A stretch of 64,000 nucleotides of DNA from Thiorhodospira sibirica ATCC 700588. GTDB lineage: Bacteria > Pseudomonadota > Gammaproteobacteria > Ectothiorhodospirales > Ectothiorhodospiraceae. Position numbers and translations under genes: made by a program. How positions within the stretch are numbered: position 1 is the first letter of the stretch; the number at the start of each line of letters is the position of its first letter. The notes under the pieces are model-generated. The model was given only the letters and a program-made list of their open reading frames with translations. It had not been told where the DNA came from and made no database searches. The stretch lies in the NCBI RefSeq assembly GCF_000227725.2, contig NZ_MU255056.1, positions 2,045,193-2,109,192 of the forward strand. Direction: 5' to 3'. Positions 8,789 to 19,249 of this stretch are shown here, in pieces.

Positions 8789-10201
8789 ATGTCGTCCCCA
8801 GCAGATATTTTGAAACAGATTGAAGAACATGGCGTTAAGTTTGTGGATTATCGCTTTACCGATAGCCGTGGCAAGGAGCAGCATGTCACCGTGCCGGCCA
8901 GCACCCTGGATGATGAAGTCTTTGAAAACGGCAAGATGTTTGATGGTTCAAGTATCGCAGGCTGGAAGGGCATCAACGAGTCCGATATGATCCTGATGCC
9001 GGATGCCAAGAGTGCGGTGATGGACCCCTTCTATGAAGAATTGACGATGGTGTTGCGCTGCAACGTGGTTGAGCCTAGCACCATGCAAGGCTACGACCGT
9101 TGTCCGCGCTCCCTGGCGGAACGCGCCGAGGCCTACATGAAATCCACCGGGATTGCGGATTCCTGCCTGTTTGGCCCGGAAAACGAATTCTTTGTCTTTG
9201 ATGATGTGAAATGGGGCAGCTCCATCGGCAGCGCCTTTTACAAGGTTGATTCCGATGAGGCCTCCTGGAACTCAGAAAAGGTCTTTGAAACCGGCAACAT
9301 CGGCCATCGCCCCACCGTCAAGGGCGGCTACTTCCCCGTGCCGCCGGTCGATTCCCTGCAGGATCTGCGCTCGGCCATGTGTCTGGTGTTAAACGAGATG
9401 GGATTGGTGACCGAGGTGCATCACCATGAAGTCGCCACCGCCGGTCAATGCGAAATCGGCGTGGGTGCAGCCTCGCTGACCCGCAAGGCCGACGAGGTAC
9501 AAATCCTTAAATATGTGATCCAGAACGTCGCCCACAGCTACGGCAAGACCGCGACCTTCATGCCCAAGCCGCTGGTTGGTGATAACGGCAACGGTATGCA
9601 TGTGCATCAATCGCTGGCCAAAAATGGCCAGAATCTGTTCAGCGGTGACAAATACGGCGGGCTTTCCGACGCCGCGCTGTATTACATCGGCGGCATCATC
9701 AAACATGCCCGCGCCCTGAATGCCTTCACCAACCCCTCCACCAACAGCTACAAGCGCCTGGTGCCGGGGTTTGAAGCCCCGGTGATGCTGGCTTATTCCG
9801 CCCGCAACCGCTCGGCCTCGATCCGCATTCCTTTTGTCTTCAGCCCCAAGGCACGCCGCATTGAGGTGCGTTTCCCGGATTCCACCGCCAACCCTTACCT
9901 GGCCTTTGCTGCCATGCTGATGGCTGGCCTTGACGGGATTCAAAACAAGATCCACCCCGGTGAGGCGATGGACAAAAACCTCTATGACCTGCCGCCGGAA
10001 GAAGAGAAAAACATCCCGCAGGTCTGCCACGGTCTGGATCAGGCATTAAATGCCCTGAATCAGGATCGCGCCTTCTTGACCGCCGGTGGCGTGTTCTCTG
10101 ACGAAATGATCGACGCCTACATTGACCTGAAAATGGAAGATGTACAGCGCCTGCGCATGACCACCCATCCGGTGGAATTTGATATGTACTACAGCCTCTA
10201 A
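8789..10201 (+). CDS. glnA: Glutamine synthetase, type I
   Basis: Makes glutamine from glutamate, ammonia and ATP in the cytoplasm, as a dodecamer. The protein is 470 residues, the usual length for the proteobacterial GSI-beta class. The beta-grasp motif with [11 protein letters not shown], the ATP region MHVHQSL and the glutamate-binding NRSASIRIP are present. NLYDLPPEE contains Tyr399, the residue adenylylated by GlnE in this class. The start is supported by AAGGAG about 10 bases upstream. Expression probably depends on the sigma-54 promoter at 8647, and a strong hairpin terminator follows the gene. No ntrB or ntrC is adjacent. Confidence 0.98.
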   Translation: MSSPADILKQIEEHGVKFVDYRFTDSRGKEQHVTVPASTLDDEVFENGKMFDGSSIAGWKGINESDMILMPDAKSAVMDPFYEELTMVLRCNVVEPSTMQGYDRCPRSLAERAEAYMKSTGIADSCLFGPENEFFVFDDVKWGSSIGSAFYKVDSDEASWNSEKVFETGNIGHRPTVKGGYFPVPPVDSLQDLRSAMCLVLNEMGLVTEVHHHEVATAGQCEIGVGAASLTRKADEVQILKYVIQNVAHSYGKTATFMPKPLVGDNGNGMHVHQSLAKNGQNLFSGDKYGGLSDAALYYIGGIIKHARALNAFTNPSTNSYKRLVPGFEAPVMLAYSARNRSASIRIPFVFSPKARRIEVRFPDSTANPYLAFAAMLMAGLDGIQNKIHPGEAMDKNLYDLPPEEEKNIPQVCHGLDQALNALNQDRAFLTAGGVFSDEMIDAYIDLKMEDVQRLRMTTHPVEFDMYYSL

Positions 10202-10213
10202 GGCGTCTCCTTG

Positions 10214-10250
10214 CAGGGTGGCGGCGCGGATTTACCGCCACCCTGTTTTC
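10214..10250 (+). terminator. Intrinsic terminator after glnA
   Basis: CAGGGTGGCGG pairs perfectly with CCGCCACCCTG across a 10-base loop, an 11-bp GC-rich stem followed by TTTTC. It begins 13 bases after the glnA stop. Confidence 0.9.
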
Positions 10251-10512
10251 TACCTCCGCCTGCTCCTCAGACCTGTCCCAGCCCCGCTGCAACACCGCTT
10301 AAACATCGCGCCAGAGCACAGCTATCCCGGTGCCGTGTCATCTTATGCACCCCACGCTAAAGCCGGGGGTTTATCACATCAATTTGGTGCTTTTCAGGCA
10401 TTTGCTATAGTATTGGCGAAAATGGCTAAAAGCCGACTGTGCGCCGTGCGTGGCTTATCTGCATGGGCCACGGTCAATCATCCTGACTCTCCACACACCT
10501 CTGGGATAACTG

Positions 10513-10932
10513 ATGATTTATCAGCTTGTTTATGTCAGTGAATACACAGGCGACTCGCCTGAGAGCGATTTGCACGACATTCTGGCGGCATCTCGGCGTT
10601 TTAATCCACAACACGGCATCACTGGATTGTTGCTATTTGTGGGCGGCAGCTTCATCCAGGTCTTGGAGGGTGACGACGAGGCCAAGGTGCGGGCGCTGTA
10701 TGAACGTATTGCGCTGGATCCGCGTCATGCCCGCCTGGATGTTTTGCTCGATTACACGCTCCCCAAGCGGCTTTTTCCTGACTGGAGCATGGCGTGGATG
10801 CCAATTTCTGAGACGGAGTTTTGCGCCCTGGCACATATTCAGCGCTGTGATTTTGCAACGCTGTCACAGCTGGATAACAATATTGTCAGTAATATATTGC
10901 TCAATTTTGCAGAGGCAAAGCTGGATGGCTGA
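10513..10932 (+). CDS. BLUF-domain blue-light sensor
   Basis: A 139-residue short BLUF protein that would bind FAD and respond to blue light. Key residues are present: Tyr7 in QLVYVS, Asn31 in RRFNPQHGITG, Gln49 in GSFIQVLEG, and Trp91/Met93 in FPDWSMAW. There is no fused effector domain, so signalling would run through a partner. The stop codon overlaps the start of the downstream agmatine deiminase gene by 8 bases, pointing to translational coupling. The 260 bases upstream contain no other gene. Family call firm; output unknown. Confidence 0.92.
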   Translation: MIYQLVYVSEYTGDSPESDLHDILAASRRFNPQHGITGLLLFVGGSFIQVLEGDDEAKVRALYERIALDPRHARLDVLLDYTLPKRLFPDWSMAWMPISETEFCALAHIQRCDFATLSQLDNNIVSNILLNFAEAKLDG

Positions 10933-11992
10933 GCGTGTCTTACCCGCCGAATGGGCCCCGCAAACAGCGGTGCTGTTGACCTGGCCTCATGAGGATTCTG
11001 ACTGGGCCTTTATTTTGCCGCAGGCCGAGACCACCTTTACCGCCATTGTGCAGGCTATTACCACCCAGCAAACGGCGCTGGTGGTCTGTCAACACGCGGC
11101 GCATCGTGCCCGCCTGGCCGAGCAGCTCGCTCAGGCGGGTGTGCCTGCCGAGCGCCTGCAGCTGGTGATGGCCCCGGCAGAAGATACCTGGGCGCGGGAT
11201 CATGGTCCACTCACCGTGCTGGATCAAGGCCAGCCGCTGCTTTTGGATTTTATTTTCAATGGCTGGGGCAATAAATATCCCGCGCTTAAGGATAATCTGA
11301 TCACCCAGCGCCTGCATGCCCAAGGGGTGTTTGCCGATACCCGGCTGGAATCCATCCCGCTGGTTTTGGAAGGTGGCTCGCTGGAATCCGATGGCCTGGG
11401 TACGCTATTAACCACGGAATCATGCCTGTTATCGCCGGAGCGCAATCCGGCATACGGACGCGAGCAGATTGAGGCGGCCCTGCAGCAGCATCTGGGCGCA
11501 CAGCGGGTGTTATGGTTACGTCACGGGCATCTGCACGGGGATGATACCGACGGGCATATTGATACCCTGGCGCGCTTTTGTACGCCTGACACCATTGCCT
11601 ATGTCTGCTGTGAAGACCCCGAGGATCCCCATTATGATGACCTGCAGGCCATGCAGGCCGAGCTTGGTGCCTTGCGTCAGGCCAATGGGCAGGCGTATCG
11701 GCTGATTGCATTGCCGCTGCCGCGTGCGCAGTACAACGCCGAGGGTAAACGCCTGCCGGCCACCCATGCCAATTTTTTGATCATCAACGGGGCTGTCCTG
11801 GTGCCGACCTACAATGACCCCACGGATGCCATCGCCTGCCAACGCCTGGCTGAGGTTTTTCCCGGACGCCAGATCATCGGCATTGACTGCCGTGCCTTGA
11901 TTGAACAATACGGTAGTTTGCATTGTGTCACCATGCAGCTGCCCGCCCCGTTGCCGCTGTCTCAGGCGGACCGGCCTTCCTCCATGACTTAA
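10925..11992 (+). CDS. aguA: Agmatine deiminase
   Basis: Hydrolyses agmatine to N-carbamoylputrescine and ammonia, a step from arginine to putrescine. The 355-residue length suits the family. Recognisable elements are LPAEWAPQTAVLLTWPH at the start, DTWARDHGP, LEGGSLESDG, GHLHGDDTDGHIDT and the C-terminal GSLHCVTMQ with the nucleophilic cysteine; family members usually read GGIHC there. The open frame extends far upstream inside the BLUF gene, but homology begins at ATG 10925, which overlaps the BLUF stop. The N-carbamoylputrescine amidohydrolase gene aguB is not adjacent. Confidence 0.93.
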   Translation: MAERVLPAEWAPQTAVLLTWPHEDSDWAFILPQAETTFTAIVQAITTQQTALVVCQHAAHRARLAEQLAQAGVPAERLQLVMAPAEDTWARDHGPLTVLDQGQPLLLDFIFNGWGNKYPALKDNLITQRLHAQGVFADTRLESIPLVLEGGSLESDGLGTLLTTESCLLSPERNPAYGREQIEAALQQHLGAQRVLWLRHGHLHGDDTDGHIDTLARFCTPDTIAYVCCEDPEDPHYDDLQAMQAELGALRQANGQAYRLIALPLPRAQYNAEGKRLPATHANFLIINGAVLVPTYNDPTDAIACQRLAEVFPGRQIIGIDCRALIEQYGSLHCVTMQLPAPLPLSQADRPSSMT

Positions 11993-12008
11993 ATAACAGA
12001 ATATTCCC

Positions 12009-13235
12009 GTGATGACTTCTTTGCTTGTTTCTCGCCGTGCCTGCGTGAGTGTGCAGGTCGGTTCCGTGCATATCGGCGGCCAGGCCCCGGTCGCCGTACA
12101 GTCCATGACCAACACCGACACCGCCGATATTGCGGGCACCGTACAACAGGTGGTTGAGCTGGCGCAGGCCGGTTCTGAACTGGTGCGCCTGACCGTCAAT
12201 AACGAAGAATCCGCCGCCGCCATTCCGCATATCCGCGAACGGCTGGATGCGCTGAATATTGCCGTGCCGCTGGTCGGGGATTTTCATTTCAACGGCCATA
12301 AACTGCTCACCCAAAGCCCGGCCTGTGCCGAGGCGCTGGCCAAGCTGCGCATCAATCCGGGCAATGTCGGCAAGGGTGCCAAGCGCGATACCCAGTTTGC
12401 GCAGATGATTGAACTGGCCTGCACTTACCAAAAACCGGTGCGCATCGGCGTTAACTGGGGCAGCCTGGATCAGGAATTACTCAGCCAGATGATGGATGAC
12501 AACGCCTCCGCTGCCCAGCCGTTGAGCACCGAGGCGCTGATGCAAGAGGCCATGATTCAGTCTGCGCTTAGCAGTGCCACGCGGGCCGAGGCGCTTGGTC
12601 TGCGCCATGACCAGATCATTTTGTCCTGCAAGGTCAGCGGAGTACAGCCGCTCATTGCGGTCTATCGCGAACTGGCCCGGCGCTGCGACTACCCCTTGCA
12701 TCTGGGGCTGACCGAGGCGGGCATGGGCATCAAAGGCACGGTGGCCTCTGCGGCTGCCCTGGCGATTTTATTGCAGGAAGGCATCGGCGATACCATCCGC
12801 GTTTCCCTCACCCCGGAACCGGGCGCCAGCCGTACCCAAGAGGTCATGGTGGCCCAGGAAATCCTGCAAAGCCTCGGCCTGCGCTCCTTTGCCCCTTCCG
12901 TCATTGCCTGCCCCGGCTGCGGGCGCACCTCCAGCGACATCTTCCAGCACCTGGCCCGCGATATCCAGGACTATATCCGCCAGCGGATGCCCGAATGGCG
13001 GGCGCGCTATCCGGGGGTTGAAAATATGTCGGTCGCCGTCATGGGCTGTGTGGTCAACGGCCCCGGTGAAAGCAAACACGCCGACATTGGCATCTCCCTG
13101 CCCGGCAATGGCGAAAGCCCCGCCGCCCCGGTCTATGAAGACGGCGAACGCAAAACCACACTCAAAGGTGAGCAGATCTCCCAGGAATTTCAGGCCCTCG
13201 TGGAAGATTACGTCAGCCGCCGCTATGGCCAGTAA
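12009..13235 (+). CDS. ispG: 4-Hydroxy-3-methylbut-2-enyl diphosphate synthase
   Basis: Catalyses the reductive ring opening of MEcPP to HMBPP in the MEP isoprenoid pathway. The 408-residue protein begins with [19 protein letters not shown], the conserved N-terminus. The 4Fe-4S ligands are seen in [13 protein letters not shown] (about residues 301-304) and [10 protein letters not shown] (about 346). Either GTG 12009 or ATG 12012 could be the start; neither has a strong ribosome-binding site. It follows agmatine deiminase by 16 bases on the same strand and may share its transcript. Single-gene essential function in most gammaproteobacteria. Confidence 0.97.
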   Translation: MMTSLLVSRRACVSVQVGSVHIGGQAPVAVQSMTNTDTADIAGTVQQVVELAQAGSELVRLTVNNEESAAAIPHIRERLDALNIAVPLVGDFHFNGHKLLTQSPACAEALAKLRINPGNVGKGAKRDTQFAQMIELACTYQKPVRIGVNWGSLDQELLSQMMDDNASAAQPLSTEALMQEAMIQSALSSATRAEALGLRHDQIILSCKVSGVQPLIAVYRELARRCDYPLHLGLTEAGMGIKGTVASAAALAILLQEGIGDTIRVSLTPEPGASRTQEVMVAQEILQSLGLRSFAPSVIACPGCGRTSSDIFQHLARDIQDYIRQRMPEWRARYPGVENMSVAVMGCVVNGPGESKHADIGISLPGNGESPAAPVYEDGERKTTLKGEQISQEFQALVEDYVSRRYGQ

Positions 13236-13298
13236 ATCCTGACTTATCAATAGGCGTTACGCAGTTAGCGTCTAGCGGATTGATGTTGCCAGTATATT

Positions 13299-13390
13299 CT
13301 TCGCGGCTTCGCGTGAGATCAGCCCTTTAGGGGCGGCTGCGCCAAAGTTTTCAGTGTTGAGTCTTTAATGCGTCACGCGAAGCCGCGAAG
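13299..13390. repeat. Perfect 18-bp inverted repeat between convergent genes
   Basis: CTTCGCGGCTTCGCGTGA at 13299-13316 is the exact reverse complement of 13373-13390, with 56 bases between. It lies between ispG and the convergent ATP-grasp gene. It may act as a bidirectional transcription barrier or be a REP/MITE-like unit; no T-run follows, so a classical terminator is not supported. Confidence 0.75.
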
Positions 13391-13417
13391 GGCGCAAAGA
13401 AGGCGCCGCTACGAGGT

Positions 13418-14890
13418 TTAACGGCGTTTCAGGTGGTCAAGGCGGCGGACAAAATCACTCAGGATGCGTCGGTACAATTCTTCCTTGAGAATGCTGTCTT
13501 CCACCCCGGCATCGAGGTTGGGATTGTCGTTGACCTCAATCACGACAATCCCCTTGGGGGTTTGTTTAAGATCCACGCCATACAGGCCATCGCCGATGAG
13601 GTTCGCGGCGCGCAAGGCGGTTTTCACCACCACCGGGGGCACATCTTCAATCGCGAAGGTTTTGAATCCCCCCTGACGATCATCCCCTTTGGCCTGATGG
13701 TTGACGATTTGCCAGTGCTGCTTGGACATCAGGTATTGGCAGGCGTACAAGGGCTGTTTATTGAGAATCCCCACCCGCCAGTCAAATTCGGTATAGACAA
13801 ATTCCTGGGCCAGAATCAGATCAGATTCCTTAAACAGGCGTTTGGCGATATCCAGCAGTTCCTGGCGGTTTTCTGCCTTGAAAACCCCGCGTGAGAATGA
13901 GCCGTCCGGAATCTTGAGCACCACCGGATAGCCGATCCATTCCTCGGCATTGAGCAGATTGTCTTTGCTCAGGACCAGGGTCTTGGGCGTGGGGATCTTG
14001 TGTGAGGCCAGCAATTCCGCCAGATACACCTTGTTGGTGCATTTGAGGATGGAATCCGGATCATCAATGACCACCATCCCCTCGCTGACAGCCTTGCGGG
14101 CAAAACGATAGGTGTAATGATCAATGCGGGTGGTCTCGCGGATCAGCAGCGCATCGTATTCTGCCAGGCGTCCAAAATCGCGCCGGTCGATCAGATCCAC
14201 CTCAATACCCAGCGCTCGCCCGGCCTTGACAAACTGATTGAGCGCGCCTTTATTGGACGGGGGCAAGTCCTCTTGCGGATTATGCAAAATCGCCAGATCG
14301 TAGCGGTAATTGCGGGCGCCACGCGGCTTGCGCCAAGGGCGTTTGAGATAAACCTCAAGGGCCTGGAAAAAATCGTTTTCCTGTTCCGGGGTCAGGGCAT
14401 TAAGCGACAGCGGCTTGAGGGCGTTAATGCGCCATTGGTCGCCGCGCTTGAACTCCACCTTAAACAGGGGTGCCCGAAAGGACGCAAATAACTGCTGGGC
14501 GATTTCCTGCATTTCTTTGGGCGCACATTGCCCAAAAAACACCGTCATTTCCAGCATGGTCGGTTGCAGACCCGCCTTCTTGCGCCCCAGGATTTTGGCA
14601 ACCTTGCGGTCAATGTCCTCGGTATCCAGGCTATAAATAGACTTGCGCGACAAATCCTGCAGGGTGCGCACACTGGGGATGACTTTATGGCTGCGCGCCT
14701 CGGCCAGCAGCGAGCAATAATACCCCTCGCTGAGGTAGCGCATACTGCGACACAGGTTAATCACGCGTAGCATGGTGTGGCTGGAGTATTCAGGCTGCGT
14801 CAGATAATCGCGGGCCACCACCACCGGATAACGTGGGAAATGTGGTTTCCAGTCTTCAGCTTGCTCAATGAGCAGAATATGATCAGACAA
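13418..14890 (-). CDS. RimK-like ATP-grasp ligase with RLAN-type N-terminal domain
   Basis: A 490-residue protein. The N-terminal 180 residues resemble the RimK-like ATP-grasp N-terminal (RLAN) domain. The C-terminal half is an ATP-grasp fold: KCTNKVYLAELLASHKIPTPK (start of the fold), YPVVLKIPDGSFSRGVFK (ATP-binding lysine and glycine loop) and the Mg-binding GIVVIEVNDNPNLDAG. ATP-grasp ligases join a carboxylate to an amine or thiol; the substrate is unknown. Relatives include RimK, which adds glutamate to ribosomal protein S6. The gene stands alone, convergent to ispG. Some relatives sit beside peptidase or amidoligase genes, but none is present here. Confidence 0.82.
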   Translation of the reverse strand: MSDHILLIEQAEDWKPHFPRYPVVVARDYLTQPEYSSHTMLRVINLCRSMRYLSEGYYCSLLAEARSHKVIPSVRTLQDLSRKSIYSLDTEDIDRKVAKILGRKKAGLQPTMLEMTVFFGQCAPKEMQEIAQQLFASFRAPLFKVEFKRGDQWRINALKPLSLNALTPEQENDFFQALEVYLKRPWRKPRGARNYRYDLAILHNPQEDLPPSNKGALNQFVKAGRALGIEVDLIDRRDFGRLAEYDALLIRETTRIDHYTYRFARKAVSEGMVVIDDPDSILKCTNKVYLAELLASHKIPTPKTLVLSKDNLLNAEEWIGYPVVLKIPDGSFSRGVFKAENRQELLDIAKRLFKESDLILAQEFVYTEFDWRVGILNKQPLYACQYLMSKQHWQIVNHQAKGDDRQGGFKTFAIEDVPPVVVKTALRAANLIGDGLYGVDLKQTPKGIVVIEVNDNPNLDAGVEDSILKEELYRRILSDFVRRLDHLKRR

Positions 14891-15305
14891 TGCGGCTGTT
14901 CCTAAATTTTTTGCGCGTACATAAAAGTTAATGAATATGTGCGCTGCACGGCGACACGGTGTGACCGTGACTCCTGCGGCTATGGTGTCTTTTGTTTGTC
15001 GTGCTTATTGAGGTCAGGCGCGCAACGCCGTCGTTACAGCGTGCGCTCCCCTTTATGCTTGCTCATGATCGATGCGAATGTTTCATAAGTATAGCCCAAG
15101 CGCTGCGTGATCGCGGATCAGTGTGCATTGTTCAGCAGCACGCCCAAATGCAAACCCAAACAACCCGTTTTTAAAGTCGCGCAGGCATTGCGGTGAGCCT
15201 GTTTGAATGTCTTTCGGCACTGCCCTTTCATGGCGCGATGGCCCTGTTCGCAGCGGGCCTTCGCTTGCACCTGTCTGATGAATCCTCTACCATTGCGCGG
15301 CCTTT
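14891..15305. other. Intergenic region between divergent genes
   Basis: This 415-base region separates the minus-strand ATP-grasp gene from the cobalamin riboswitch. It must hold promoters for both directions. No convincing -35/-10 pair, coding frame or RNA family was identified by eye; short open frames here lack start signals and coding bias. Confidence 0.5.
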
Positions 15306-15490
15306 TGGTGCCTTGGGGTGCATTTTTTGCCTCCGAGGTAAACGGGAAGCCGGTATGCATAGCATGCTCAAGCCGGCGCTGCCCCCGCAACGGTAGGCGA
15401 GTTAACGCAAGGCAATAGACCACTGTGCATCCGCATGGGAAGGTGTCTTGACGGGGAATGATTCCGCTCGCAAGCCCGGAGACCGGCCAA
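15306..15490 (+). promoter_or_regulatory. Cobalamin (adenosylcobalamin) riboswitch
   Basis: The leader contains the conserved blocks of the class in order: GGTGCC (15308), GGGAAGCCGGT (15344), the B12 box GCCGGCGCTGCCCCCGCAAC near 15372-15391, then CCACTG, TGGGAAGG and AAGCCCGGAGACCGGCC near 15472-15488. It precedes btuB by about 135 bases. In this family B12 binding represses translation or transcription of uptake genes, so the downstream btuB-cobS-btuCD set should be repressed by B12. The 5' limit is approximate. Confidence 0.93.
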
Positions 15491-15623
15491 AGGTCACAAC
15501 CCGATATTGCGGCGGGCGATGCGGCGGTATGGTCATGTTTTTCCACGCCTATCCCTCCTTTCCCCCCTGCAAGCCATTCTTAAATTTTAGATCCGTGCGG
15601 GCGGCACGGAGGATAGCTTAATC

Positions 15624-17450
15624 ATGCCTGGCGTATTTTTACTTCTCCCCTTGGTGGTGTTTCTCCCTGCGGCGCTGTATGCGCAAACCCCGGCACTGGA
15701 TACTGTTGTGGTAACGGCCAGCCGGGTGGCGCAAACCACCGATGAAACCCTGGCCTCGGTAACTGTCATTACCCGTGAAGACATTGAACGCTGGCAGGCG
15801 CCATCCGTTCCCGATATTTTGCGCCGTCAACCCGGTTTGCAGGTTCACAGCGCTGGCGGACGTGGCAAAAGCACCTCGGTGTTCATGCGCGGCACCAATT
15901 CCGACCATGTGCTGGTGCTGATTGATGGTATCAAGGTGGGCTCGGCGACGCTGGGCACCACAGCCTTGCAGGATCTCCCGGTTGAAGCTATTGAGCGCAT
16001 TGAGATTGTGCGCGGGCCGCGTTCCAGTCTGTATGGCTCGGAGGCCCTGGGCGGGGTGATTCAGATTTTTACCCGTAAAGGCGGCGGCGCCTTGCGCCCG
16101 TATGTCAGTCTGGGTGGGGGCAGTTATCGCACCGTGGAAGGGGCTGCGGGCTTAAGCGGCGGCGGGGATCAGGGCTGGTTTAATCTGGGTGTCAACGGCG
16201 TTGATACGCAAGGCTTTGATGCCTGTCGCGGCGAGGCCGCCACGGCCTTTGCCGGATGCTTTGCCGATGAGCCGGATCGGGATGGTTATACCCAGCTTTC
16301 CGGTTCGCTGCGCGCAGGCTACCACGTCTCGGATGCACTCTCGCTGGAGGCTTTCAGTCTGGTGACCCGCTCGGAGAATGAATTTGATGGCAGTTTTCAG
16401 AATGAGTCTGCAGACCGCCAGCAGATTTATGGCACGGTGGTGCGCTATGCGCCATTGAGTCTGTGGCAGATGACCCTGAGCCTCGGACACAGCCTGGATG
16501 CCTCAAAAAATTTCAAGGACGGGGTGTTTTCCAGCCGCTTTGAAACCCGCCGCGACACCCTTTCCTGGCAAAACGATCTGGAAGTAGGCAGTGCCACGCT
16601 GCTGACGCTGGGCGCCGATTATCTCAATGACCGGATTAGCGGCTCCACCGAGTATGCCCACACTTCCCGCGATAATCTCGGCCTGTTTGCCCAATATCTG
16701 GGCTACTGGGAGCGCGTGGATCTGCAAGTAGCGCTGCGCCATGATGATAACCAGCAATTTGGACATGAAAATACCGGTAGCCTGGCGCTGGGCTATGCAC
16801 TCACTGACACGCTGCGAGCGATCGGCTCCTATGGCACGGCCTTCAAGGCCCCCAGTTTTAATGCCCTGTATTTTCCCGGCTATGGTAATCCCGATCTTAA
16901 ACCGGAAAGCTCGCGTACCCTGGAGGCCGGGCTTCGTGGCCCCTTGGCCGGAGGGCAGTGGTCGGTGAGTCTGTATGAGAGCCGCATTGATGATCTGATT
17001 GCCCATGATGCCGCACGCAGTTTGCCCGCCAATATTCACGAAGCGGTGATTCGCGGTGCCGAGCTGGATTGGCAGGGGACGCTGGAGGCCTGGCAGGTCT
17101 ACGCCGGGGTGAGTCTGCTTGATCCACAAAATCGCGCCCAGCCGCATCGTGGCAATTTACTGCCGCGCCGTGCCGAGCACAGCCTGAACATGGACGTGGA
17201 GCGCGCCTATGGGCCGTATCTTCTGGGTGCGAGTGTGCTGGCCCAAGGGCGGCGCTTTGATGATGTCGCCAACAGTCGCCGCCTGGATGCCTTTGTCACG
17301 ATGGATCTGCGCGCTGAATACCGGATCAGCCCCGATCTGCGCCTGCAACTGCGGCTGGAAAACCTCTTTGATGAAGACTACGAAACCGCCAGCTTTTATA
17401 ACCAGCCCGGACGCAGCGCCTACCTGAGTCTGCGTTATCAGCCGCAGTAG
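15624..17450 (+). CDS. btuB: TonB-dependent vitamin B12 receptor
   Basis: Outer-membrane transporter importing cobalamins with energy from TonB. The 608-residue protein starts with a signal peptide ending near AALYAQ, then the TonB box DTVVVTASR. The plug domain has [31 protein letters not shown] and [19 protein letters not shown]. The C-terminal beta-barrel ends in YLSLRYQPQ, lacking the terminal aromatic often found. The call as BtuB rather than another siderophore receptor rests on the riboswitch upstream and cobS/btuCD downstream, as well as BtuB-like size. The start is preceded by GGAGGATAGCTTAATC, a good ribosome-binding site. Confidence 0.93.
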   Translation: MPGVFLLLPLVVFLPAALYAQTPALDTVVVTASRVAQTTDETLASVTVITREDIERWQAPSVPDILRRQPGLQVHSAGGRGKSTSVFMRGTNSDHVLVLIDGIKVGSATLGTTALQDLPVEAIERIEIVRGPRSSLYGSEALGGVIQIFTRKGGGALRPYVSLGGGSYRTVEGAAGLSGGGDQGWFNLGVNGVDTQGFDACRGEAATAFAGCFADEPDRDGYTQLSGSLRAGYHVSDALSLEAFSLVTRSENEFDGSFQNESADRQQIYGTVVRYAPLSLWQMTLSLGHSLDASKNFKDGVFSSRFETRRDTLSWQNDLEVGSATLLTLGADYLNDRISGSTEYAHTSRDNLGLFAQYLGYWERVDLQVALRHDDNQQFGHENTGSLALGYALTDTLRAIGSYGTAFKAPSFNALYFPGYGNPDLKPESSRTLEAGLRGPLAGGQWSVSLYESRIDDLIAHDAARSLPANIHEAVIRGAELDWQGTLEAWQVYAGVSLLDPQNRAQPHRGNLLPRRAEHSLNMDVERAYGPYLLGASVLAQGRRFDDVANSRRLDAFVTMDLRAEYRISPDLRLQLRLENLFDEDYETASFYNQPGRSAYLSLRYQPQ

Positions 17451-17451
17451 G

Positions 17452-18243
17452 GTGCCTGCGGTGAGGTGGTTACGCCATCAGCTGGAGCTGTTTTTCACAG
17501 CGCTGGGCTTTTTTACCCGCATTCCGGTGCCGCGCTGGGTTCCCTGGTCAATGGCGCGGCTCAATCAGTCCACCCGCTATTTTGCCCTGATCGGCTGGGT
17601 GGTGGGGGCGGTGGGGGCTCTGAGCTATCTTGTGGCGGCGTGGCTGTTGCCGGTCAGTGTGGCGGTGGTGCTGTCGATGCTGCTGACCATCTATCTGACC
17701 GGTGCCTTTCATGAAGACGGGCTGGCCGATAGCTGCGACGGGCTGGGCGGTGGTCAGGATCGGGCGCACGCGCTGCAGATCATGAAGGATTCGCGCATCG
17801 GCACTTATGGCACGGTGGCGCTGGTGCTGGCGCTGTTACTCAAGGCGCTGATGCTGATAGCCCTGGCTGAATATGATCACTGGCTGCCCGCGCTGGCGCT
17901 GTTAGTCGCCCATCCGCTGTCGCGGCTGGCTGCCAGCACGCTGATTTACCGGCTGGATTATGTACGCGAAGACACGCAGGCCAAAGCCAAACCGGTTGCC
18001 GAACAGCTCAGCACACGCGGGCTGCTGATCGCTGTGGTGTCGGGCCTGTTACCGTTGGCCCTGCTGCCGCTACCCAGTGCGCTGGCGGTGTTGCTGATGA
18101 CCCTGCTGCTCACCATCTATGCGGGCTATTATCTCCACCGCCGTCTGGGGGGTTATACCGGGGATTGCCTTGGGGCAACCCAGCAAGTCACCGAACTGGG
18201 CTGCTATCTGGCCTTATTGGTGGCGGTGAAGCTCAGCATATGA
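17452..18243 (+). CDS. cobS: Adenosylcobinamide-GDP ribazoletransferase
   Basis: Joins adenosylcobinamide-GDP and alpha-ribazole in the last stage of cobalamin assembly. It is an integral membrane enzyme of 263 residues. The hallmark [16 protein letters not shown], with acidic residues thought to bind metal, is intact, as is [11 protein letters not shown] at the N-terminus. It begins with GTG one base after the btuB stop; a GTG at 17461 is an alternative. The companion genes cobU, cobT and cobC are not adjacent, so this operon covers uptake and only one salvage step. Placed under the same riboswitch as btuB. Confidence 0.95.
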   Translation: MPAVRWLRHQLELFFTALGFFTRIPVPRWVPWSMARLNQSTRYFALIGWVVGAVGALSYLVAAWLLPVSVAVVLSMLLTIYLTGAFHEDGLADSCDGLGGGQDRAHALQIMKDSRIGTYGTVALVLALLLKALMLIALAEYDHWLPALALLVAHPLSRLAASTLIYRLDYVREDTQAKAKPVAEQLSTRGLLIAVVSGLLPLALLPLPSALAVLLMTLLLTIYAGYYLHRRLGGYTGDCLGATQQVTELGCYLALLVAVKLSI

Positions 18244-18259
18244 ATGCCGCCTGCCAGCC

Positions 18260-19249
18260 GTGGATAGCCCCGTGAGTGCCTCCTTAGCGCGCATGTTGCT
18301 GATCTTGCTGCCCGTTTCCGTGCTGGCCATGCTTCTGGCCCTGACTCAGGGCAGTATCCAGATTCCGTTGAAAGACATCTGGGCCGTGATGCGCGGTCAG
18401 GGCGAGCCGCTGTATGCCCTGCTTTTGCTGGATCTGCGTCTGCCCCGAGTGCTCAACGCCTTTGCCACCGGCGGCCTGCTGGCGGTGGCCGGGGCCTTGA
18501 TGCAAGTCCTGCTGCGTAATCCCTTGGCTGATCCTTATGTGCTGGGGCTTTCCGGGGGTGCGGCGGTTGGCGCTTTACTGGCCATGCTGGCCGGGCTGGG
18601 GGCGGCGCTGATCTCCGGGGCCGCCTTTGCCGGAGCCTTGATCTCGACCCTGCTGGTATTTGGCCTGGCCCACGGCACCGGCAGCTGGGTACCTACCCGG
18701 CTGTTATTGACCGGCGTGGTGGTGGCGGCGGGCTGGGGCGCCTTGATCAGTTTTTTGCTGGCGGTCAGCCCCTCGCATGAACTGCCGGGGATGCTGTATT
18801 GGCTGATGGGGGATTTATCCTATGCCGGGCATCCGCTGTTGCCGTGGTCTGCGCTGGTGGTAGCGATGCTGCTGACCTTTCCTCTGGGGCGTACCCTCAA
18901 TGTGCTGGCGCGTGGCCCATTACAGGCCGCCGCCCTGGGGGTCTCCGTGCGGCGCATGGAAATGCTGGTCTATGTGCTGGCGGCGTTTATCACCGCCATT
19001 GCCGTGCTCACTGCTGGCAGTATCGGCTTTGTCGGGCTGATTGTCCCGCATATTCTGCGCCTGATCTTTGGCTTTGATCAGCGCATCCTGTTACCCGCCA
19101 GCGCGCTGGCCGGCGGGATTCTTCTGGTCTTGGCCGATACCCTGGCGCGCACCCTGATTGCCCCGGAGCAGTTACCCGTCGGGGTGATTACCGCCCTGCT
19201 CGGGGTGCCGACCTTTCTTTATCTACTCTATCGGAGTCGGCAGCGATGA
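18260..19249 (+). CDS. btuC: FecCD-type ABC transporter permease, probably for B12
   Basis: Inner-membrane permease of 329 residues with about ten hydrophobic segments. Motifs of the FecCD/BtuC family are clear: LRLPRVLNAFATGGLLAVAG, LRNPLADPYVLGLSGGAAVG and GFVGLIVPHILRL. The substrate call comes from the riboswitch-led operon; sequence alone would allow iron-siderophore or heme. The GTG start at 18260 has weak upstream purines. It overlaps the ATPase gene by 4 bases (ATGA). Confidence 0.88.
   Translation: MDSPVSASLARMLLILLPVSVLAMLLALTQGSIQIPLKDIWAVMRGQGEPLYALLLLDLRLPRVLNAFATGGLLAVAGALMQVLLRNPLADPYVLGLSGGAAVGALLAMLAGLGAALISGAAFAGALISTLLVFGLAHGTGSWVPTRLLLTGVVVAAGWGALISFLLAVSPSHELPGMLYWLMGDLSYAGHPLLPWSALVVAMLLTFPLGRTLNVLARGPLQAAALGVSVRRMEMLVYVLAAFITAIAVLTAGSIGFVGLIVPHILRLIFGFDQRILLPASALAGGILLVLADTLARTLIAPEQLPVGVITALLGVPTFLYLLYRSRQR

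Noticed and set aside
10526-10924. Long N-terminal extension of agmatine deiminase
   Set aside because: This part is the out-of-frame shadow of the BLUF gene, whose motifs are intact; deiminase homology begins at 10925.
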